This document shows, piece after piece, positions 1 to 5,360 of a stretch of 6,528 bases of DNA. The position numbers and the translations under genes were made by a program. The DNA lies in the NCBI GenBank assembly GCA_021204635.1, contig JAJPZB010000045.1:1-6528 (forward strand). The letters run 5' to 3'. Under the pieces are notes generated by a model. That model saw only the letters and a list, made by a program, of their open reading frames with translations. It was not told the DNA's origin and made no database searches. This DNA comes from Opitutia bacterium. GTDB taxonomy: Bacteria; Verrucomicrobiota; Verrucomicrobiia; Opitutales; UBA953. Position 1 is the stretch's first letter. Each line of letters begins with the position of its first letter.

Positions 1-42
1 TCCCGAACAAATCCGTGTGACAACAATCGTGGCAGTTTGCCG

Positions 43-112
43 CCACCACCAAGCCAAATCCTCACCACCAACCCAAATCCCCACCACCAACCAAAATTCC
101 CACCACCAACCC
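43..112 (+). repeat. Intergenic 19-bp tandem repeat with CACCACCAA core (4 copies)
   Basis: Four copies of CACCACCAA begin at 44, 63, 82 and 101, exactly 19 bp apart. The consensus unit is roughly (C/T)CACCACCAACCCAAATCC; the third copy has AAAATT in place of CCAAAT and the fourth degenerates after the core. Because 19 is not a multiple of three, successive units read in different frames (HHQ, PPT, TTN, HHQ), which argues that the array is not maintained as protein code. The same core recurs at 3515-3622 on the other strand with an 18-bp period. The array lies about 175 bp upstream of the MATE start, in the same orientation as that gene. I know of no named family for it; it behaves like a genome-specific minisatellite. 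Confidence 0.85.
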
Positions 113-286
113 GTGTTTTGCCTGCGGGATTTGCGAAAAATTTTTGCGCAACGGAGCCTTGCGGCATTGTGGCGGGAGTGCCGGAGCAATAAATTCCTGC
201 AAGCAATGGAGCGGGTTTGACGCAAAAAAAGTTTTTCTGTTCGCGCGCGACGCGAGAAAAGACAAGAATGGACAAACGGGATTTTT
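113..286 (+). other. Non-coding leader upstream of the MATE gene with two possible hairpins
   Basis: I find no convincing gene here. Two bulged hairpins can be drawn. The first, at 159-189, pairs TTGC/GCAA and GGCATT/AGTGCC (one G-U), with a GGA bulge and an 8-nt loop. The second, at 232-261, pairs TTTTTC with GAAAAG (one G-U) and TCGCG (241-245) with CGCGA (251-255), with a TGT bulge and a 5-nt loop; it ends 25 nt before the ATG. A symmetrical AAAAATTTTT tract at 136-145 is flanked by TTGCG and CGCAA. This could be a structured 5' leader or part of a repeat element extending from the array at 43-112. It matches no riboswitch class I can recognise. Two + strand frames stay open from the left edge (stops at 190-192 and 218-220) but neither looks like a known protein. 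Confidence 0.3.
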
Positions 287-1699
287 ATGTTGGATCAACA
301 CGACAAAATAAAGGAATTAGAGACGGCGTCGATACTTCCGCTCCTCGTAAAATATTCGCTTCCCGCGATTGCGGGCATGGTCGTTTTCGCCATCTACAAC
401 GTAGTTGACAGCATTTTCGTGGGGCAGTGGATCGGGAAGGCGGGTCTCGCCGGCATCGCGATTGCCTTCCCGATAACCACGATAACTTTTGCGCTCGGCA
501 CGCTTATCGGCCTCGGTGGCGCGGCGCGATTGTCGATTCGGCTCGGCGAAAAGAAATATGAGCTCGCGTCGCGCGTCCTCGGCAACGTCGTTTTCATGGG
601 ACCGGTTTTGGGAGTTTTGTTTGGCTGGACGATGTCGCTGTTTTTCCTGCCGCACATTTTGCACCTCTTCGGCACAGACGCCGAGACCTTCGAGCCCGCA
701 TACGAATTTACGCGCGTGATGTTGTTGGGCTCGCCGATCACGTATTTGTTTTTCAACCAAAATCACCTCATGCGCGCGTCGGGCTTTCCGGGGAAGGCGA
801 TGTGCTCGATGATTTTGTCGGTTGGCGTGAACGTGATTCTCGCGCCGATTTTCATAAAAATATTGGGTTGGGGAATGTATGGCACGGCGCTCGCGACGAT
901 GTGCGCGCAGACGGTCGGCTTGGTCTGGGTCTTGGCGCATTTTTGCGGGAAAGACCGCATTGTCCGCTTTCGTCGCGGGATTTTTCGTCCGAGGTGGTAT
1001 GTCATCAAAAGCATATTTTCGATCGGCCTCGCCCCGTGCCTGATGAATATTTGCGCGTGCATCGTCGTTTTGGTGATAAATCGGGCGCTGTTGCAATTTG
1101 GCGGAAATTCTGCGATCGCCGCCTACGGGATTTTGAACCGAATTTTGATCGTTTCGGGAATGACCGTCATCGGCATCACGCAGGGAATGCAGCCGATAAT
1201 CGGCTACAACCACGGCGCCGGAAATCGCGACCGTGTCCTGAAAACACTGCGCTACGGCGTCACTGCCGGCACCGCGATTTCGACGTTTTTCGCCGCGTTT
1301 TGCGTCATTTTCCCGCAGCTGATCTCGTGCCTTTTCACGAGCGACGAAAGCCTGCACGCGGTGACGAACGAGGCTCTGCGTTTTTCCACGATTGCGCTTC
1401 CGTTTGTCGGCGGGCCGATGGTTCTCGGGAATTTTTATCAGGCGATTGGCCGCGCGAAGCTCTCGATTTTCCTTTCCGTCACGCGGCAAATGCTTTTCCT
1501 GATCCCGCTTTTGCTGATATTGCCGAGGTTCTGGGGCACGATGGGCGTGTGGCTGAGCATGCCGATTGCCGACACGATCACGTTTGTCGTGAACATCTTT
1601 CTCATCATCAGCTTTTTGCGTGGATATCAGATCAAACACGCCGATGTCGCCGGTGCAAAGGCCCGCGCGCTCTACGCGGCAAATCACGGGGAAAAGTAA
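287..1699 (+). CDS. MATE family efflux transporter (MepA/NorM-like)
   Basis: This is a 470-residue inner-membrane protein of usual MATE length, with about twelve hydrophobic segments in two repeated halves. Members export cationic drugs or metabolites in exchange for Na+ or H+. The N-terminal half has the family pattern YSLPAIAGMVVFAIYNVVD (residues 23-41) with the conserved Asp41, then a Gly/Ala-rich second segment and IRLGEKK (84-90). The C-terminal half carries QGMQPIIGYNHGAGN (299-313), the typical start of the second-half motif. The charged loop at about 221-237 links the halves. ATG 287 is the first start after an in-frame stop at 218-220 and gives the expected short cytoplasmic N-terminus; no good Shine-Dalgarno precedes it. 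It is 80 bp from argF on the same strand. Subfamily resemblance is closest to MepA-like proteins; the substrate cannot be told from sequence. Confidence 0.95.
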   Translation: MLDQHDKIKELETASILPLLVKYSLPAIAGMVVFAIYNVVDSIFVGQWIGKAGLAGIAIAFPITTITFALGTLIGLGGAARLSIRLGEKKYELASRVLGNVVFMGPVLGVLFGWTMSLFFLPHILHLFGTDAETFEPAYEFTRVMLLGSPITYLFFNQNHLMRASGFPGKAMCSMILSVGVNVILAPIFIKILGWGMYGTALATMCAQTVGLVWVLAHFCGKDRIVRFRRGIFRPRWYVIKSIFSIGLAPCLMNICACIVVLVINRALLQFGGNSAIAAYGILNRILIVSGMTVIGITQGMQPIIGYNHGAGNRDRVLKTLRYGVTAGTAISTFFAAFCVIFPQLISCLFTSDESLHAVTNEALRFSTIALPFVGGPMVLGNFYQAIGRAKLSIFLSVTRQMLFLIPLLLILPRFWGTMGVWLSMPIADTITFVVNIFLIISFLRGYQIKHADVAGAKARALYAANHGEK

Positions 1700-1779
1700 A
1701 AATTCGTTGCGCGGACTTTGTGTCAATATTTTAATCGCGCGCTTCCAATTTTAACGTTTAACAAGAAAATCAAGCCCCA

Positions 1780-2730
1780 ATGAGACATTTTTTGAAAGAA
1801 ACAGACCTCAGTCTCGACGAAGTTTCGCAGGTCTTTGCGCTCGCGGCAGACCTCAAGGCAAATCGCGCAAATTCGGCGTGCAAACCGCTTTCCGGCGAAT
1901 CATGGGGCCTTTTGTTTTTCAAAAAATCCACGCGCACCCGCGTCTCGTTTCAGGTCGGCGTCCACGAACTCGGCGGCCATCCCGTGATGCTCAACGCCGA
2001 AGACATGCAGCTCGCGCGCGGCGAGACGCCGGAGGACACCGCGAAGGTGCTCTCGCGTTATTTGCACGGCGTCGTGATCCGCTGCCACGAGCATTCGCTG
2101 CTCGAAACGTTCGCGCAAAAGGGCACGATCCCGGTCGTCAACGCACTCTCCGATTTTCTCCACCCGTGCCAGTTTTACACCGACATGTTCACGCTCGCCG
2201 AGCGCTGGTCGGGCGGCGATGTCGGGAAAATGGCGTCGTGCCTGCGCGGGCGCAAAATCGCGTTTGTCGGCGACACGGCGTGCAACATGGGCAACACGTT
2301 TGCGCTCGGTTGCGCCTATCTCGGAATGGAAATCGTGCTCTGCGGCCCCGCCGGATATGAGCCGCAAAAGGCGCTTTACGAGCAATTTGCCGCCGACGGC
2401 ATAGAGCCGAAATTTTCCTTTACAACAGACCCCGAGGCCGCCGCAAAGGGCGCGGACATGATTTACACCGACGTCTGGGTCAGCATGGGAATGGAAGAAG
2501 AAAAGGCGCGGCGGCTGAAAGAATTTCGCGGATATCAGGTTGACGAGCACCTCATGTCGCTCGCGAAGCCGGACGCGTTTTTCATGCATTGCCTTCCTGC
2601 GCACATCGGGGAAGAGGTTTCCGCCGGAGTTTTAAACGGCCCGCAGAGCATCGTCTTCGATCAGGCGGAAAACAGGTTGCACACGCAGAAGGCGATTCTC
2701 GCGGTGCTCGCCGCGGCGAACAAGCGATAG
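1780..2730 (+). CDS. argF: Ornithine carbamoyltransferase
   Basis: The cytoplasmic enzyme transfers the carbamoyl group from carbamoyl phosphate to L-ornithine, giving citrulline in arginine synthesis. Its 316 residues match anabolic ArgF length. Visible landmarks are the carbamoyl-phosphate loop STRTR (50-54), RCHEH (101-105), the HPCQ motif (128-131), FVGD (162-165) at the start of the ornithine domain, DVWVSMG (231-237) which is the ornithine-binding SMG loop, HCLP (270-273) with the active-site Cys, and ENRLHTQKA (297-305) with the conserved Arg. HCLP together with SMG favours ornithine over acetylornithine or aspartate carbamoyltransferase. The ATG at 1780 gives the usual N-terminus (HFLKETDLS). 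No Shine-Dalgarno is visible; the 80-bp spacer has no convincing promoter or ARG box. No other arg gene lies nearby. The gene converges on the peptidase gene with only 18 bp between stop codons. Confidence 0.97.
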   Translation: MRHFLKETDLSLDEVSQVFALAADLKANRANSACKPLSGESWGLLFFKKSTRTRVSFQVGVHELGGHPVMLNAEDMQLARGETPEDTAKVLSRYLHGVVIRCHEHSLLETFAQKGTIPVVNALSDFLHPCQFYTDMFTLAERWSGGDVGKMASCLRGRKIAFVGDTACNMGNTFALGCAYLGMEIVLCGPAGYEPQKALYEQFAADGIEPKFSFTTDPEAAAKGADMIYTDVWVSMGMEEEKARRLKEFRGYQVDEHLMSLAKPDAFFMHCLPAHIGEEVSAGVLNGPQSIVFDQAENRLHTQKAILAVLAAANKR

Positions 2731-2748
2731 GCCCGCGCCGCAATCGGC

Positions 2749-3501
2749 TCAGAAGTGCATGAGGATTTTTCCCCACGTGCGCGTGAGCGCGTCGTCGTGG
2801 CGCGCGGTCTGAGCGTCCCAGGAATTGAGCAAGCCCCAAAATCTGCCTGAGTGGTTCATGTGGAGGCGGTGGGCGAGCTCGTGCAAAATCACGTGGTCGC
2901 GGATTTCCGGCGGGAGAAAAATCGTCACGTAGTTGAGCGAAATATCGCCGCTCGCGGTGCACGAGCCCCAGCGCGATTTTTGCGCGCGCACCGAGACTTT
3001 CCCGACCGAGACACCGTGCTGCGCGGCGAGCTCGCGGACGCGCGGCGGCAAAATTTTTTGCGCGATTTCGCGGCAAACGTATTTCAGCTCGTCGTCGGGA
3101 TTCTCGCCACAAAGCATGACGGGCACGACGTCGGAGCCTTCTTGCAAAACGTAAAACGAGCTCAGTGGCGCCTCGCCGATGACGATTTTTTTCACGCTGT
3201 CGCCGACGGAAATTTCGGGGTGCTGCCGCAGGTAATCCGTGAGCGTCATCGCGATGTTTTCGCGCTTTCTCTCGGCAACTTTCGCGAGGCGGGCGTCGAG
3301 CCAATCGAGATTTCTCAGGGCAAAAAGCCGCGCCTCCTCCAAGGCGTTTCCCGCGAAAAATCGCGGCACGGAAACCGTGATTTCGCCGTTTGCCGCGACC
3401 CGCAAAATCATGCGGCGGGAACGCGACGAGCGCACGACCTGCACCGAGACGCGGGTGTCGCTCGCAGGGAGTTTGATTTCAAATGTTTCTTCGCCCGTCA
3501 T
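2749..3501 (-). CDS. YgjP/DUF45-type zinc metallopeptidase (SprT-like fold)
   Basis: This is a 250-residue protein of the YgjP-like metallopeptidase family (DUF45, M48-like), predicted cytoplasmic since no signal peptide or membrane segment is visible. The family signature is complete: SRWGSC (176-181), then the zinc site HELAH (207-211), followed by HMNHSGRFW (214-222), where His217 is the likely third zinc ligand and Glu208 the catalytic base. The N-terminal half (about 15-75) has the beta-rich VxxSxRSRRMILRV pattern usual before this domain. Physiological substrates of the family are poorly known. ATG 3501 gives a sensible N-terminus, but the upstream bases are C-rich with no Shine-Dalgarno. 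The gene overlaps the end of the Nudix gene by 23 nt in a different frame, so translation may be coupled. The 18-bp repeat array ends 13 nt before its start codon. Confidence 0.9.
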   Translation of the reverse strand: MTGEETFEIKLPASDTRVSVQVVRSSRSRRMILRVAANGEITVSVPRFFAGNALEEARLFALRNLDWLDARLAKVAERKRENIAMTLTDYLRQHPEISVGDSVKKIVIGEAPLSSFYVLQEGSDVVPVMLCGENPDDELKYVCREIAQKILPPRVRELAAQHGVSVGKVSVRAQKSRWGSCTASGDISLNYVTIFLPPEIRDHVILHELAHRLHMNHSGRFWGLLNSWDAQTARHDDALTRTWGKILMHF

Positions 3502-4156
3502 TTTTGTGGGGGAAATCGGCTTGGTGGTGGGAATCGGGTTGGTGGTGAGATTCGGCTTGGTGGTGAGATTCGGCTTGGTGGTGAGATTCGGCTTGGTGGT
3601 GAGATTTGGGTTGGTGGTGAGAATTTTTTGCCTCTGTTGCGAGAAAATCCTGCCACGCTAGAATGAACGACGGCGCGAATTTCTCCGGATTCTTTTCGAT
3701 CTCCTCCTGCAATTGTTGTGGCGAGAACGCGACCATTCGGATGATCTCGGCGGGGTTCGGCGTTATCTCGCCCGCGAAATTTTTCACCGCGTAGCCTCGC
3801 ACAAACTCGTTGCCGTTTTCGGGGGAAGGGCGCTGGGAAAAGAGCGGCACCAAGTCTGTTGCCGGCAGCGCGATTCCAAGCTCCTCGCGAAGTTCGCGGG
3901 CGGCGGCAGCCTCGTAGCTCTCGCCGGAATCGACATGCCCCGCGCACGACGTGGAAAAAAGCCCGGGGCAGGTGTCTTTCTCAAACGAGCGCTGCTGAAC
4001 CAAGATGTCGCCATTGTCGCGGAAAACAAAGATGTGGACGGCGCGGTGAAAAAGCTTTTTCGCGTGGACGTTGGCGCGCGTGTCTGTGGCGACGACGCGG
4101 TCGTTTTCATCTACGACATCGAAAATTTCGTTGGGGTCTTGTGCTTTCTGCGGCAT
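3479..4156 (-). CDS. Nudix hydrolase (YfcD/IPP-isomerase-like) with repeat-derived His-rich tail
   Basis: Nudix enzymes hydrolyse nucleoside-diphosphate-linked compounds using Mg2+. With the ATG at 4156 the protein has 225 residues. The Nudix box is perfect: G73 x5 E79 x7 R87-E88-L89 x E91-E92 x G94-I95. The layout around it (FDVVDENDRVV at 12-22, HRAVHIFVF at 37-45, ILVQQR at 51-56, PGLFSTSCAGHV at 64-75) resembles E. coli YfcD and the IPP-isomerase-like branch, so the substrate is uncertain. The domain ends near residue 178; residues 179-214 are six SHHQxx hexapeptides from the repeat array, and the last 11 residues come from DNA shared with the peptidase gene. An in-frame TTG at 4198 would add 14 residues, but it sits within the candidate -35 box. 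ATG 4156 is preceded by AAAGGA and starts just before the conserved region. Confidence 0.92.
   Translation of the reverse strand: MPQKAQDPNEIFDVVDENDRVVATDTRANVHAKKLFHRAVHIFVFRDNGDILVQQRSFEKDTCPGLFSTSCAGHVDSGESYEAAAARELREELGIALPATDLVPLFSQRPSPENGNEFVRGYAVKNFAGEITPNPAEIIRMVAFSPQQLQEEIEKNPEKFAPSFILAWQDFLATEAKNSHHQPKSHHQAESHHQAESHHQAESHHQPDSHHQADFPHKNDGRRNI
3515..3622 (-). repeat. In-frame 18-bp tandem repeat encoding (SHHQxx)6
   Basis: Six contiguous 18-bp units fill exactly 108 bp; on the + strand the core TTGGTGGTG begins at 3521, 3539, 3557, 3575, 3593 and 3611. The minus-strand consensus is TCACCACCAAGCCGAATC. In the Nudix frame the units read SHHQPK, SHHQAE three times, SHHQPD and SHHQAD. 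The three central copies appear identical at the DNA level, which suggests recent duplication or homogenisation. The core matches the intergenic array at 43-112, where units are one base longer. The array lies after the folded Nudix domain and just before the peptidase start codon. Slippage in multiples of 18 bp would change tail length without breaking the frame. Confidence 0.95.
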
Positions 4157-4170
4157 TTTCCTTTGCGAGA

Positions 4171-4198
4171 ACGATAAACTTTTCGCTGGCGGCGACAA
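4171..4198 (-). promoter_or_regulatory. Candidate sigma70-like promoter for the Nudix-peptidase unit
   Basis: On the minus strand TTGTCG (positions 4198-4193) is followed after 16 bp by TATCGT (4176-4171), each matching four of six consensus bases or better. Transcription would start close to the ATG at 4156, leaving a very short leader that still includes AAAGGA. This placement is one reason to reject the TTG start at 4198. Such matches are common by chance. Confidence 0.3.
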
Positions 4199-4202
4199 TC
4201 CC

Positions 4203-4223
4203 GCTTTCCCGCAGGCGGAAAGC
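4203..4223. promoter_or_regulatory. Perfect inverted repeat in the divergent intergenic region
   Basis: GCTTTCC (4203-4209) and GGAAAGC (4217-4223) form a perfect 7-bp inverted repeat around a 7-nt centre. It lies between the two divergent candidate -35 boxes, 4 bp from the Nudix one and 11 bp from the pta one. That position would suit an operator acting on both units. No T-run follows on either strand, so a terminator is unlikely. No regulator family is recognisable from the half-sites. Confidence 0.3.
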
Positions 4224-4234
4224 CCAACGCGTTC

Positions 4235-4262
4235 TTGACCTAAAATTTTGCCCGAATAAACT
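4235..4262 (+). promoter_or_regulatory. Candidate sigma70-like promoter for pta
   Basis: TTGACC (4235-4240; five of six consensus bases) is followed after 16 bp by TAAACT (4257-4262; four of six). This predicts a transcription start near 4269 and a leader of about 23 nt before ATG 4292. It is the strongest promoter-like match I found in the window and would serve pta and the following ATPase gene. Consensus from E. coli may not apply fully to this organism. Confidence 0.4.
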
Positions 4263-4291
4263 GCGGAGACAAACTACACTTTTGAATTGCC

Positions 4292-5329
4292 ATGTCGCTA
4301 ATAAGCAATCTCTCAGTTCGTTTGCAAAACCACCCGAAGCGCGTCGTGTTCCCCGAGGGAACGGATTCCCGAATCATTCAGGCGGCGCGACAATTTGCAA
4401 CCCGCAGGCTCGGCGTGCCAATCCTCGTCGGCGACCGCACGCGCATAAAAATTAACGCGACGCGCCTCGGGATAAAGCTCGACGGAATCCGCATAATCGA
4501 GCCTGCGCGGGCGGCGGAGTTGGAAGAATACACGCGGCTCTTTCGCGGAATGCAGCGATTCAACTCGCTCAACGAAGTCGAGGCGGCGGACTATGTCCTT
4601 TCCCCAAACTACTTCGCGTCGATGATGGTCTTGACCGGCGCGGCCGACGCCATGGTCTGCGGCGCAACGCAGGTGCCTACAAACGCACTGCGCGCAATTT
4701 TCCAATTGTTCCCGCGCCAAAAGGGCGTGGAGACGATTTCTTCCATGCAAATAATGGAAATGGAGGAATCGCGCTTCGGCTTGGAGGGAACGATTTTCAT
4801 GTCGGACTGCGCCGTCATCCCAAATCCGACGGCGGAGCAACTCGCCGACATCGCGATAACGACGGCGATTTTGTGCCACCACCTGACAAACGAGGCGCCG
4901 CGCGTCGCAATGCTTTCATACACGTCGAAAAGCATTTCCTCGCGCTTCGAGTCCGTCGAAAAAGTGCGGACCGCGACGGCGCTCGCCAAGGAAAAGGCGC
5001 GCAATTTTGACGTGCCCGTGGAAATCGACGGCGAGCTCCAAGTCGATGCCGCGCTCGACCCGTTTGCTGCAGAAATAAAGGAGCTGAAGGGGCCCGTCGC
5101 GGGCTGCGCGAATGTGCTCGTTTTCCCCGATTTGAACAGCGGCAACATCGCCTCGAAGCTCACGCAACTCGTCGCCGACGTCCCCGTTTATGGCCCGATT
5201 TTGACAGGGCTCGCCAAGCCCGTTGCGGAGATTTCACGCGGCGCCTCGGCTCGCGACATACTCGGCGCGGCAATCGTCGTCGCGGCGCAGGCGGTCGATC
5301 GCCGCTACCTCTATCCCGTCGATGCCTGA
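4292..5329 (+). CDS. pta: Phosphate acetyltransferase (short, single-domain form)
   Basis: Pta interconverts acetyl-CoA plus phosphate and acetyl phosphate plus CoA; with acetate kinase it yields ATP and acetate. The 345 residues cover only the catalytic PTA domain, as in short Methanosarcina/Bacillus-type enzymes. Visible landmarks are RVVFPEGTDSRI (17-28), GATQVPTNALR (124-134), SDCAVIPNPTAEQLADIAITTA (split here as SDCAVIPNP 171-179 and AEQLADIAI 181-189), RVAMLSY (204-210), DGELQVDAALDP (246-257), VFPDLNSGNI (277-286), YGPILTGLAKP (300-310), and ISRGAS (314-319) with the catalytic Ser315-Arg316, followed by Asp322. The loop after MLSY reads TSKSISS where most Pta proteins have STKGSA or similar. 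No Shine-Dalgarno precedes ATG 4292. The stop is 31 bp from the next start, suggesting co-transcription. Phosphate butyryltransferase is less likely given these motifs. Confidence 0.93.
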   Translation: MSLISNLSVRLQNHPKRVVFPEGTDSRIIQAARQFATRRLGVPILVGDRTRIKINATRLGIKLDGIRIIEPARAAELEEYTRLFRGMQRFNSLNEVEAADYVLSPNYFASMMVLTGAADAMVCGATQVPTNALRAIFQLFPRQKGVETISSMQIMEMEESRFGLEGTIFMSDCAVIPNPTAEQLADIAITTAILCHHLTNEAPRVAMLSYTSKSISSRFESVEKVRTATALAKEKARNFDVPVEIDGELQVDAALDPFAAEIKELKGPVAGCANVLVFPDLNSGNIASKLTQLVADVPVYGPILTGLAKPVAEISRGASARDILGAAIVVAAQAVDRRYLYPVDA

Positions 5330-5360
5330 TTTGCCTGCCACGCACCGAATTTTTTAGAAA

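Noticed and set aside
43..112. CRISPR array or phage attachment site
   Set aside because: The units are directly adjacent 19-bp tandem copies with no unique spacers, no cas genes are present, and no integrase or tRNA lies nearby.
217..245. Promoter for MATE from TTGACG at 217-222
   Set aside because: The -35-like hexamer is good, but 15-18 bp downstream there is only GC-rich sequence with no -10-like hexamer.
317..1726. A 469-codon minus-strand open frame lying opposite the MATE gene
   Set aside because: It is rich in Arg, Asp, His and Arg-Glu runs with no hydrophobic core or recognisable domain, while the opposite strand is an unmistakable transporter. It is a shadow produced by the codon bias of the real gene.
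802..1734. A 310-codon + strand frame overlapping the second half of the MATE gene
   Set aside because: The composition is Arg/His/Asp-rich and without motifs; the MATE frame continues intact through its conserved second-half motif, so there is no frameshift or second gene.
1700..1779. Promoter, ARG box or terminator between MATE and argF
   Set aside because: There is an AT-rich near-palindrome around TTTTAACGTTTAA (1749-1761) but no promoter pair with good spacing, no convincing ARG-box symmetry, and no stem followed by T residues.
2713..2741. Possible terminator hairpin GCGGCG/CGCCGC across the argF stop codon
   Set aside because: The stem is 6 bp with a 17-nt loop and no T-run on either strand, so it does not support a terminator call.
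2582..3304. A 240-codon minus-strand frame across the end of argF and the peptidase gene
   Set aside because: It is extremely Arg/Ala-rich and overlaps two genes with complete family signatures; it is a high-GC shadow frame.
2851..3666. A + strand frame opposite the peptidase with a GGE(I/N)RLG-type repetitive C-terminus
   Set aside because: Its repetitive end is the antisense reading of the 18-bp array, and its body is antisense to the zinc peptidase. No domain is visible.
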